Of a stretch of DNA of 64,000 bases, positions 51,401-60,800 are shown in pieces. Numbering within the stretch: position 1 is the stretch's first letter; the number at the start of each line of letters is the position of its first letter. Position numbers and translations under genes: made by a program. The notes below the pieces were generated by a model, which saw nothing but the letters and a program-made list of their open reading frames with translations, did not search any database and had not been told where the DNA came from. The stretch spans positions 1,462,520 to 1,526,519 of the forward strand of contig JANPWX010000209.1 in NCBI GenBank assembly GCA_024734555.1, given 5' to 3'. This DNA is from Trochalopteron elliotii (lineage: Eukaryota > Chordata > Aves > Passeriformes > Leiothrichidae).

Positions 51401-54400
51401 GAGATTCCTGAAAAATCACTACTGCAGAAGAAAATCACCTCCTCATGTAAGTTATTTCCTCTGACCTTCTCTTGTTCTCCTCCCCCAAAATCACATACAT
51501 CTTTGGAAACATACTATCATTTGAGTCATAATCTCACTTGCATAAAAATATTCTTGCACTATCGTCATTTCTGGTCATAAAAGTTATCTAAACACAAGTA
51601 ATTTACCGTATTTCTTTGACCTTTTTTTCACTGAAGGGCAACTATGCTCAAACAGTGCACAGGACAAATCTTCATTTGGGTACCCCAATTATGCTTATTG
51701 TAATGTCTATGAATTCTCATAGCCGTTTGTGCAGAAGGCAAAATTCTCCCTCAAAAAACTCAGTAAGACAAACAAGACCAAGATTTAAGAAAATATATAC
51801 ATCAGACATTAGAGAAAAAATTAGATGTAAAAGTTTAAAAATAGAGGTAATATTCAAGTTATGAGAGCAGAACAGTGAGTTACTACAAATGCTACTTCCT
51901 CTCTTGTAAAAGGTACCACTGGTATGGGATTCTTCCTCCCCAGCTATTAGAAAACTTGAGGAACATTTCCAGAAAAGAATATAAAGCTGTGAGCAGGAGC
52001 AAGAATGCCAGTGACAACAGCTCGGGTTGGAATACTTTATAAATATTTACTGGAAAAAAAAACATTAGGCCTTGAATTTCATTCCCTTACTGTGCTTCTA
52101 CATCATTCTGCTATGAACTCACTCCCTTGAAAAACAACTGTTATGGAGCATGTGGTTCCAAAAATACTTTTTATTTGCTTTGTCAAGATCCCTTTAATCT
52201 CTCTTGAGTATCTCTAATCTTTTAGTAGGAGATTTGAAATATCAATGCTGTATGAAACCAAGCCAAGTACCTAGACATACTGGCAACATTTAACTATTTA
52301 ATAACAGGCCAAAATACCTAGCATTCGCATTCAGATTATTTTAAGTTAGTATTGGCAAGAAAAGCCTAATTCCAATCAGATTTCACTATAAACTATTTTT
52401 TATGTTGCAGCTTTTTAGATAAGTACTTGGCAATTATGTTTGTTTTTTTTTAAACAAATGATCATTTCTGGCCAAGCTCAATACAGGAGATAACACACAG
52501 CAAAAAAAAGGTCCACTCTACTCTTCTCATCCACAAATATCCTTGGAAACTACAGAAGAAACACCAATCTTGGACTAAAGAATTAAGATTGAGGAATGCA
52601 AGCACTGATGCCTTTAAAGACCAATCATTCCTGAAGAGGAAAGTGAGATGCAGTCTGAAAATAACATCAGGTGCCTCTGCTGAATGATGTATCATAACTA
52701 GGCACAAACCTGACTAAAGTCCGTTTCTTTGTCTCCTTTGCTCGTACTTTCTTAATGAGATGTTCCAGTTTCTCTGATTCTTTAGGTTGTATCCCAAGGT
52801 CCTCATCCACTGCTACATTTATAATATCCCTGTAGAATAAAGAGATATCAAACCCTCCAGGCTTCTTCATGTGCATCAAGTCTAAGATGATACCTAGAAA
52901 CAATGGAAGAGATAGGAGCCGGATCAAAAACTCTTTTTTTCTTGCATCAGCATGTATCTCAGCACTTTCAGATTTCTCTATCTACACAAATAATTTAAGT
53001 AAGAATAAGCTCCAAATTGTCACCTGTACAAGATGTGCAATATTCTAGAGAAAGGTGTGATTCTAGGGCAAGAGGCAAAACACATTCTTTAACTTCAGTC
53101 AAAACAATGCAGAAGAGAAAATGTTTCCTCTCTAATTAAGAATCTGGACAGCATTGAATATGAAATGGCTCTGATAAGCTCCTGTAAAACATAATCTTAC
53201 CCCAGGCATAGAGGGGAGTAACAAGTTCAGAAAATCCCCTTTGCCTTAATTTTGGGGCTAATGGATTAAGGAAGCTTCTAGATCCAGGACATCTCCTGAA
53301 TTCCAAAAACACTGGTTACCTCAGCTACACAGCTGAACTAATGCTGTCTACTCTCTGAGCTCAGGCTGACATCCTTCAACTAATTCAAAATGGAACCATT
53401 AATTTTTCTTTTGTGTTAACTTGCTGTTATTATTCCCTTCATGGAAAAAGGAAATAAACAGTAACAAAATGTTTATTTTCTTGGCCCTCTCATGTCCTCA
53501 TTTATGCTATCAAACTAGAAAGAGATCCTAGAAAACAAGTGCAAGCTACTGGATACCAGATCAGAAAACATAACATCTAATTTAGATTAGATAACAAATT
53601 TCTAGTTTAGAAACTTTCAGAAACATTCCCCAGTTCCAATGATTTTACATCTTCTTCCATCACAAACTAGCAAAGCAGTAAACATCTGCTGCAAAGACTC
53701 ATCACGTTTCTTGTGTCTAAAATTAAAAGGGGAAATGACCTGTGTCTCTCAGATCACCAGCTCTAGTCCTGGCAAGCGTGGCTTTAGCACTGTCATTGGC
53801 ATGAGGATCATCCTCATTGGTGAAGAGCATGATCCTCTTATGGCTCAGCCTGACTCGGACACCACTGAAGAGATTCAAACAGGCCCAGAGCGCTTCACCC
53901 AGTGAATAGTCAGCATTGTGGCCAAAGTTTTCCTGGAAAAGTGTTCGTCCTTCGTCTCCCCTGTATTGGTCCAGCTCTAGAACACGCTTTGCACCTGGAG
54001 GGGCAACAGCATTCACATGCATTAGAAATACTGAAAGAAGTACCACAAGCTCTTCTAAGTATGCACTGGAGGTCCTTTGCAGCTGACCAAGGAATGTTCC
54101 CAAGCACCTCTGTGGTAGTGTCCTTCCAACACCTGGCTGAGAAAACTGTCCACCATGGCCTAACATCTGCAATATCACAAGCCAGTTACCACTGAAAGTA
54201 CCTGCTAGGGCCAAGAGGACACAAAATGCCCTGGCACCAACAAGAGCCCTTTCTGTGGGGAAGGGAAACAGACAGGGACTGAAGTATTGCAAACCCTCTC
54301 CACTGAATGCCAAGTGCTCAGCAGCAAAGGCAGCAAACTGCACCTGCTGCAGAGGCACAGCAGACTGCTGCACCACCACAGAAAAGAGAGGAGCCTGAAA

Positions 54401-57400
54401 TGCATCCTGCATTTCCACAGCATGCTGGAAGTTGAAAAGCTCCTCCTCCTCCTTCCTCGCCCCTCGTATCAGAGAGAATCCACACAGAGATGAAGCCCAC
54501 AGATCACCACGCAGAGCACAGCAACATTCAGGCCAGGTGCCCATAGCCTTGTTGCAGCTCTGAGGATTACTTCAATGCAACTACGACTCCTCTTCCCACC
54601 TAACAGCAGAGTCTGTTTTCTCCTGTTACTCTACAATGGGAGATAAGTTCTCATTTTTCAGGCACTGCATTCTGCAGAGCTTCTTCCTTTGTCCTTCACT
54701 TAAACTCTATAGCACTTACAAAATCTCATTTGAAAAATGTTTTCCTCTCCCTTAACTATTTTATTTTCCTCTTCTCGTCTGTCCTTTAATGCATATGTTC
54801 ATAATTATGTACTCCATAATAACCACCTATAGCATCTCTTCCTTCTCCAGAGCACACTGTTCTCCAGGGGCAGTAAATACACAAATCTGCTCCTTTCGAA
54901 TGGATGCCTTAAGTTCTAGCTTTCATATTTTCGAGACTCTGTACTGCATTGGTATGTAACTCTGAATTTCATATAAAGTGTTAGCAAGTTCTCTTCACTG
55001 GGCAGTTAGGCAAAACAATCCTTTTCCAGCCTGAGAACCAAGGACACCATTACAACTTCAGACTCAAAAAGTATAAACAACAGCAAACTGAGAGGATGGG
55101 GCTTCATAACCCGAAGCTGTAATTGGACAATTAACCCAAATATGTAAATGGACCAAAACTTACAGAAGTGTGAAAACTTGTGACCAGGTATGCATCTTGG
55201 GTGGAACTATGGCCAGGCTCTTGTACTGCCAAGGTGTATCCTTTGAAGACCTTTTAAATAAATACCTATTTTATTCCTTTAACGCTGTCTAGCCTCTGTT
55301 CCAGGTAGCCTCACAAGGCATCAGAACACCACCCACCTTTCCCCTGCACTGTTTTTATAAACATGGTGAGGCTACTGCCTCTAACATGGGAGAAAGGACA
55401 AGCAGGGAAGGAGGAGGAAAATGGAAAAGCAAGACTTACAACACACTGTCTGCCAGAAAAGGGGGAAGAACCTAAGGCAGTCCTATCAGATCACTAATAA
55501 ATTCTGAAAATAGGAGAAGGCACAATTCTTTCCAGAAGAAGCCCCTGTGTCATTAAACCTGCGCCTCCTGGTAAAAATATTAAATCGAACGTCCTCAGAG
55601 ATAAAGGCTGCTATTAAAAGTTGTAGACAAAATTCCCCCAGAAGACTCTCAACTGTCAGACAATCTGTCACCACTAGCATGTATTCTTTGCACTTCTCCT
55701 ACTGCCTTTCCAATTCAGCAACCAGCACTTGTTATCAAGCAGATGGTAGGCAATCTTAAGAAAACGAAAGAACGAAACTCAAGAATTGCAGAAATTATTA
55801 TGGAAATCAAAGATGGAACACTCCAAACAGGCTACCATATTGAACCACCTGTTCTAGCTGACATTGCTTGAGCAGGAGGGCTGGACAAGATGACCTCCAA
55901 AATCCCATCTGACCTCAGCCATTCTATGATACTCTCAGCTGGAATCTGTGATGCCTTAGCATGGACACACACTTTTCTGATGGACATTCAAGAGTTCCAT
56001 TGAGATACTCTTAGGTTTTGCAGACAGCAAGTGAAGCCACCACATTAAAATATAAGAAAAGGCAGAGAAAAGGATCTGAACCAACTCTAAGAGAAAATGC
56101 TAGGCTCTCATGAAGTTTCTAAGGTTTCAATAAATATCTAAATCTATCTCCACCACTGTCATGGGGTGAGTTTATGATGCTGAATTGTATCCCCTTTAGT
56201 CTGTTTAGCTCAGGAATAAGTTCTGCACCTTTAAGACTAGTTCCAAGAGTAAAGGGGGAGAGAAGAAGCGCACAGTCTGTTTTCAGAAACTGCATTTGCT
56301 CCCCCCCCATTTTTCTCTCACAGACTGTGTTGTCTGCAGCACGGACAGTGGGAGAGAGCTCTCCTTTGCTTTTTAGTTAGTTTTTTTTAGGTAGCTGAGG
56401 CAGAGAAGTTCCCCAGATTGTGGTTTTTCTTTTTCTTGGAACTGTTCAAACCTGCTCTGGACTGAAAACCCACAAAAACACTGGGAGCTCACACCTGTGG
56501 CCCACCAGGGCCTGGCATGCAGCGTTTTCCAGTGCAGGTGGGACTGAGAAGAGACTGAGTGGGGCAAGCTACAACCCACAAAAAGGACTTTCTGAATTTG
56601 CCATCTCTACAGAACAGCAAGAGGTTTTATTGTTTAATACTATTCATTTTTTAGCATTGTGAATACTTTTTTTGGTAAATAAACAGGGGTTTTTTCCACT
56701 TTTTCCCCAAGGAAATCTTTTCCCGAACCAGTAGGGGGAGGGGCTGCTTGAATCTGCTTTCTAGAGGGACCCCTTTGGAAGTTTCCTCCCAAATTTGCCC
56801 TAAAGTGGAATGACCATCAACTGTGGATTTAAGTAACAAAAACTTCTCTGATAGCTCTCTTAGAGAGATTAGTTATTGACAATGCTACCACACTGATTTC
56901 TTACTCCACCTTTTTACACAACCTTCATACCACTTTACCTGGATTGTCCAGCTCCTGGAGAACATAAATGTGCTTGAAATCTGCTGAGTTCTTGTTGTTT
57001 TCTGTACCATAGAACACAACACTTAGCAAGTCCCTGTCACTGCTGATAATTTTGCTGGTATACACATTCCGGATGCACTGAAAAAAACGCACACAGGTCA
57101 ATATTAGAAGAAAATAGTTTTCAGTAAAGAGTGCAAAAGTCTTGCCTTTAGCAATTTATCCATCGCCACCTGGATGGTCATGTCGAAAGGAGTCTCTGCG
57201 TCCCCGTCGGACTCGAACATAGCCTTGGAGGCATCCACCAAGAAGATGAGGCTGTCCCGGCCCGAAAACCTCTGGTCCGCTACAGAACGGGATAAAACAG
57301 TTTTAGCAGCGGCCCCTCCGCCCGTGGAGCCTCGAAAGCAGGCAGCAGGCCCCGAGCTGCCCTCCACGAGGGGATGGGGGGCCCTTACCGACCGCCTCAG

Positions 57401-57488
57401 CCCCTTCCTCTTCTTTCTGCTGTTGCTCATCCTCCTCCTCCTCCTCCTCCAGCCCCTCGCCCCGGTAGAACGACCCCCATCCTGCCAT
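44356..57488 (-). CDS. XRCC6: XRCC6 (Ku70), end-joining DNA-end-binding subunit; one exon absent
   Basis: Ku70 pairs with Ku80 to form the ring that binds DNA double-strand breaks and recruits DNA-PKcs and the ligase complex in non-homologous end joining. It also acts at telomeres and in V(D)J recombination. Coding exons on the minus strand, in order: 57389-57488, 57170-57279, 56939-57077, 53740-53994, 52710-52893, 51188-51374, [missing], 50258-50419, 48569-48698, 46961-47061, 45299-45412, 44356-44552. Diagnostic strings include [90 protein letters not shown] and [16 protein letters not shown]. Visible exons total 1,679 nt against about 1,830 in human. Phases agree everywhere except across 50420-51187, where roughly 55 codons of the core are not in the sequence. 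Confidence 0.96.
46055..46546 (+). mobile_element. CR1 LINE fragment (about 490 bp)
   Basis: It contains CCAGTTCTGGGCTCCCCAGT, GGAACATCTTCCTTATGAGG, a GAGCACTGAAACAGG segment and a degenerate GGTCGGACCAGATGACCC near the end, in the order of the CR1 3' region. Its divergence and lack of the terminal octamer repeats indicate an old copy. It lies in the XRCC6 intron before the exon at 45299-45412. Confidence 0.85.
46961..51374 (-). CDS. XRCC6: XRCC6 beta-barrel core exons, with one exon missing between them
   Basis: The visible exons are 51188-51374 ([20 protein letters not shown] to [11 protein letters not shown]), 50258-50419 ([18 protein letters not shown] to QIAPP), 48569-48698 ([19 protein letters not shown]) and 46961-47061 ([20 protein letters not shown]). 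This is the Ku core that wraps DNA and dimerises with Ku80. After DTKRAQ in phase 0, the next exon found starts with two bases that must complete a codon, so an exon of length 3n+1 is required. The family sequence expected there, about 55 residues with a YGSRQ start and a FDDPGL motif, is not encoded in 50420-51187. LTR elements lie 28 bp beyond the donor of 48569-48698 and 60 bp beyond the donor of 50258-50419. Confidence 0.93.
47732..48540. mobile_element. LTR (809 bp) in XRCC6 intron
   Basis: Bases 47732-47900 are clearly similar to the LTR at 60065, sharing CCCTTGGAATGGAGAAT, AAATTATTATAATTT and GGGGCTTTCAGGCA. I place the ends at TGTCTTAG and CCCAGCA. The flanks ACCCT (47727-47731) and CCCCT (48541-48545) form a target duplication with one mismatch. 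No coding sequence is inside. The conserved part lies at the left end and the right end differs from the other copy, so the true element orientation may be minus. It stops 28 bp short of an XRCC6 exon. Confidence 0.78.
49559..50197 (+). mobile_element. LTR (about 640 bp) in XRCC6 intron
   Basis: The sequence starts TGTCGGTTTCTGAG and ends CATTTCAACA. A late ACTTAATAAAGGC poly(A)-type motif is followed by a short U5-like tail (CCAGTCTCCTTGCCC), the usual layout of a plus-oriented LTR. The GC content is higher than in the flanks. No matching target duplication was found, so the ends are approximate, or this is a recombinant or truncated copy. It lies 60 bp from XRCC6 exon 50258-50419. Confidence 0.65.
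52710..57279 (-). CDS. XRCC6: XRCC6 exons 2-5, von Willebrand-like alpha/beta domain and start of the core
   Basis: These four exons (57170-57279, 56939-57077, 53740-53994, 52710-52893) encode roughly residues 34-262. They begin with [19 protein letters not shown], the first strand of the Ku N-terminal alpha/beta (vWA-like) domain, and include [19 protein letters not shown] and [10 protein letters not shown]. They end in [13 protein letters not shown], the entry to the DNA-encircling beta-barrel. Exon 2 ends FDMTIQ at an unusual GTGGCG donor, and exon 3 resumes with CIRNVY as in human (CIQSVY). Exon 5 uses a weak GTTTGT donor. The intron between exons 3 and 4 (53995-56938) carries three retroelement fragments. 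Confidence 0.95.
55063..55320 (+). mobile_element. Short LTR-like element with candidate TCAGA duplication
   Basis: The stretch includes a TATAAA near its left end (about 55072), an AATAAA at 55257-55262 and a CA terminus at 55320, and it is flanked by TCAGA at 55058-55062 and 55321-55325. Segments such as CCAAAACTTACAGAAGTGTG resemble a retroelement LTR I recall as common in songbird genomes. The left end starts CT rather than TG, so the boundary is uncertain. Confidence 0.55.
55840..55931 (+). mobile_element. CR1 LINE 3'-end fragment
   Basis: GCTTGAGCAGGAGGGCTGGA, AGATGACCTCC and the tail CATTCTATGATAC mark a short CR1 3' end in plus orientation, inside XRCC6 intron 3. Confidence 0.75.
56157..56816 (+). 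mobile_element. LTR (about 660 bp) in XRCC6 intron
   Basis: It begins TGTCATGGGGTGAG, has a late GGTAAATAAACAGG poly(A)-type motif, and ends near AATGACCA after a CCCAAATTTGCCCTAAA segment. The layout is that of a plus-oriented ERV LTR. The flanks ACCAC and TCAAC match at only three of five bases, so the copy is old or the right boundary is off by some bases. It lies about 120 bp beyond the donor of XRCC6 exon 3. Confidence 0.55.
57389..57488 (-). CDS. XRCC6: XRCC6 exon 1, acidic N-terminus
   Basis: The start codon is at 57488 in the context GAGCCATGGC, giving [12 protein letters not shown] followed by an acidic tract. The Glu run comes from a GAG-type triplet repeat (CTC repeats on the plus strand, about 57429-57450), followed by three Gln codons. 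Human Ku70 also begins with a short acidic N-terminal extension ahead of the von Willebrand-like domain. The exon ends in phase 1 at a GTAAGG donor. The triplet run makes length variation between individuals or species likely. Confidence 0.93.
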
Positions 57489-58033
57489 GGCTCGCGCGGC
57501 ACCGCTGCCGAAGGGGCTCGGGTGACTCGCACCAGACGCAGCACCCGCACTGCATAACCCCGCCCCGCCCAGCCAACCGCCGCTCGCCAGATCATCCCGC
57601 CCCCGTAACAACTCTGACCAATGGCGAGAGCGGAAATGCACTGGCCCCGCCCCGCCCAGGGCAGCAGCCCCTCCCCTCCGCGCGGATTGGCTGCAGTGGG
57701 AAAGCGAAGGGCGGGAGCTTCCACGCCCTGCTCGGGGCTCCAAGCCTCAGCCAATGACAGCGGGACTTCTCCGTCCCAGCCCCCGGGCTGTAGCTCCGTC
57801 CTTCTGGCACTGTCGCGCACCGACGCGCCGGTCCGGCAGGCGCGGGCCGGCCGCGCATGCGCCAGGCAGCGTCATCCCTTCCCGTCTCACCTCACGGCTG
57901 GTGCCGCTGCGCCGGGGACCGGCATCGGGGCCGCCCTTTCCTCCCGTTCCCCTCCGTCTCCCGGAGGGAAGGGGCCGTTCAACCTTGTCCGCTAGGGCTT
58001 CTGCTGCCGCCTGGCGGCCCCGCTCCCGCCCCT
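57489..58033. promoter_or_regulatory. Divergent XRCC6/DESI1 CpG-island promoter
   Basis: Only 545 bp separate the two start codons, which face away from each other. The interval is GC-rich with many CpGs, and this island continues into both first exons (about 57,200-58,400). It holds CCAAT at 57618-57622, the reverse form ATTGG at 57686-57690 and CCAAT at 57751-57755, spaced about 65 bp apart and resembling NF-Y sites. A perfect NRF-1-type palindrome GCGCATGCGC is at 57853-57862. No TATA box is evident. These features fit a housekeeping bidirectional promoter, and the same head-to-head pair exists in human. Confidence 0.8.
57853..57862. promoter_or_regulatory. NRF-1-type palindrome
   Basis: The sequence GCGCATGCGC is the core palindrome bound by NRF-1, an activator of many CpG-island housekeeping promoters. 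It lies about 170 bp upstream of the DESI1 start codon. Binding is inferred from the motif only. Confidence 0.6.
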
Positions 58034-58124
58034 ATGGAGGAGCCGCTGGCGCTGCACCCCGTGAAACTCTATGTGTACGACCTGTCCAAGGGCATGGCCC
58101 GGCGCCTCAGCCCCCTCATGCTGG
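58034..58124 (+). CDS. DESI1: DESI1 (PPPDE2) exon 1, deSUMOylating isopeptidase 1, partial
   Basis: The exon reads [20 protein letters not shown] then [11 protein letters not shown], and ends at a GTAAGA donor in phase 1. Human DESI1 begins with an equivalent [21 protein letters not shown] segment. DESI1 is a PPPDE-family cysteine protease that removes SUMO from targets. Its catalytic His and Cys lie in later exons, which I did not find before 64,000, so the rest of the gene is outside the window. Exon 1 includes the first beta-strand of the PPPDE fold. The neighbour in human synteny beyond DESI1 is PMM1. Confidence 0.95.
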
Positions 58125-60064
58125 GTAAGAGCACGGCGGGGGCACCGGGGCCGCCCCGGCCGCCCCATCCCGGGGGCTCATGTTCCGCCACCGACTGCCG
58201 GAAACGGGGGCCGAAGTCGCCGCCTCCTGCGAGGGGGGTCGCGATCTTCGCCTGGTATCGTTCTCCCGAGGGAGCGCCCGTGAGGGCGCATCGGGTGGCA
58301 GCGGTGTCCGGCGGGCGCAGCACGGCTTGGGATGTGCGGGGTGGGCCCGGGGGCCCGGTGCTTGGGAGCACAACGGGGTTTGGCTGCAGGATTCCTGACT
58401 CCGCTGTCTTCGGGACGAGCTTTGTCAGTGCGGCAGATCCAGCTGCTGTGAGTCCAGCCTCTTCTCCCCCATCCATCCGCCCGTGGCCGCTGTGCGGGTG
58501 GTATTTGCTAACGGCAGATTAAAAGTGTTTCTTGGCCGCTGAAAGTAGGGACAGCTCAGTTCCTGGTAGCCCCTGAAGGGAGGGATAGCTTAGCTCCCGA
58601 CTCCCCGGCTGTTGTGGCACCGCGGGTGGAAGGAAGGCTGAGCTGAAGAAAGCCGCCTGCTGTTTACAAGGTTACTGAGTTCGAACGGCTCCATGTTGTG
58701 GCGAGGCCGGGTTGGGCTGGTGATGTGCAGCCATCTCCCCTCTCCTTCAGAGAGTTTGTAGGCGTCTGCTGTATGTCTCGTCGAGACTCTGTGCGTTTCC
58801 AACCGAGTCTGAAACTTGGGATGGAAAGAAAACAGGCTTTTCTTGAAGTTTTGCTGGCATGAATTAGGAACGCAACAAGAGAGTGTTTTATACCTGTTAT
58901 GAGTAGATTCTGGCCCGTGTCAGACCAGCAGTTTGTGTGGGATGAGACTTCTCAACAGGCTCAGTGTCTAAACAGATGGCTCTGTGTAATCTTGTTTTAC
59001 AGTTTGTTGGCATTCACTTTGCTTATCTGTCCTATGAGGAGATTCTGTGATTTCCTGCAAGCTTAAAATGGAAGTCCAGACAATTGTTAGCATGAAGCCT
59101 CATGTAGGTCAACATGAAGCTTCATGTTGGTTTGCAAAATTGAGAAGAAAATGGTACAGAGATCATGTGTGTTGTGGTCTGTTAGCCAGACAGTAGGAAA
59201 CGTTTTGGGAGATGTGTGTTTCCTGCACTGGATAACCTCAAAACTTTTTTGTGCGGTCAGAGTTGCTTCTATTGTAGCCTTTAGGGAAGTAGCTTTTCAC
59301 CTGTCAGGTGAAATAGTCATGTTTTATCATGTGCTAAGAGTTACAAATCTTGAGATTACATGGGTGCATGATTTATCTGAGGTGAGTAGAATTTACCCAC
59401 ACTTATTTCAAAGTGTTGGTCCAAGCAAAGACTGTGGTAGAGATAAGTGCCACTATCATTATCTCCATGCCAATCTTCACATAGAGGAAGCAAAGGCTTT
59501 TTAGCTCCCTTCTTACCTACGAAGTCAGTCTTGTGATCTTGCAGCTTTCTGAATTTCCACGTAAAAACACATAGTGCATGACTTCATTTTTGGTGCTTTC
59601 TAGTCTATTCTAACAACAACTTGAAAACTTTGTTCTTGTGATATAGTTTGGTGGCAAATTTCTGAGAGTCCAAGCAGTGAAAAGGAAAGCTTAAAAACCT
59701 GAACACTTCTGGGTAGTAGGGGAAGTGCTACTCACTAGTACTGTCTGGTAACTGAGTTCAGATGTGTTCATGGAATGTGACCAGCTGGGCTTGCATGGTC
59801 ACAGTGACAATGCAGATTAGAACGTTAGAGAGTGTGTGGATCGAGTGACATGATTGTTCATAAAACAAATCATTCTTTCTTCCTTCCTTCAAACTGCGTC
59901 TTATGTGCATTCACACTCAGCTCTGTTCCAGATGATTTAGGAAACATCCCCAAGAGGCAAGTGATTGAGACAATACTCTTGTTACCTCATGCATAGGCCT
60001 TTTTTTCCTTGAAGAACAACAAAAAAACCTCTTGTTATTTCTCCGTATATCAACTTTCAGATGG

Positions 60065-60800
60065 TGTCTAGGTTTACAAAGACAGGTATCTGCCAGGGAA
60101 CGCTGGGGTTTCCCTTGGAATGGAGAATGTAAAACCCCTCCCTCTAAATTATTATAATTTTGCAATTAGGGGCTTTCAGGCAAAGATACGGGAACAGGAA
60201 TAAGAGTTCTTTACTAGGAATATTAAAAATACAAATGTAGTAGTAAAAAAAAAAAAGCAAACAAACAAGCAGAAATCCTAGAAACCCTGACAGAGTCAGA
60301 ATACGACCTGAGACCCTGTTGGTCAGGGTGCTGGTAGCAGTCCAAATAAATCCTCCTGGAGTAACAGATGGTTACTGTTGGAGTAGAGATGATCCTGTAG
60401 TGGTCCAGTGGTGGTGAGATAGATCCAGACTTCCTCTAGAAACCAATGGAAAACAGGCTGTCCTGCTGTTCTGAATTTCAGCTTTTATCTAGGTAGGAAT
60501 GCTTGGCTCCTCCCACTGGGTGGAGCATCTCGCAAGAGGATGATCTAATGTTATCAGTCATGTGGTGAGCCTTAATGGCCCATTAACAGAAGATATCCCC
60601 CTGGAGGGAGGATGGGTCCTGGAAGAGATAAGGAACATTGCTCCACCTGGTTTTAACAGCTGGCCCATTAACAGAAAGACACCTTTCCCCTCTGCCCCTC
60701 CCCCCCCTTCTCGAATTAAAAGAAAAAACACCTCCTCAAATGGTTTCAACAGATTGGGAATAGAATACATGTTTTTGGTTTTATATTACAACGCAAGACA
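60065..60800. mobile_element. Solo LTR (736 bp) with perfect 5-bp target duplication, DESI1 intron 1
   Basis: The termini are TGTCTAGG and GCAAGACA, and the flanks GATGG (60060-60064) and GATGG (60801-60805) match exactly. The left 180 bp are homologous to the LTR at 47732. There is no internal coding region. TG...CA ends plus a 5-bp duplication define a retroviral integration that has collapsed to one LTR. The two copies differ most at their right ends, which would be the U3 side if the element is in minus orientation. Confidence 0.88.

Noticed and set aside
53723..54544. 273-codon minus-strand open frame extending Ku70 exon 4
   Set aside because: Only 53740-53994 matches Ku70. The rest is intron read through without a stop, and the acceptor at 53995 fits the family boundary.
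57104..57820. Long open frames on both strands of the XRCC6/DESI1 CpG island
   Set aside because: GC-rich DNA has few stop codons. Only the exon 1 and exon 2 parts match Ku70.
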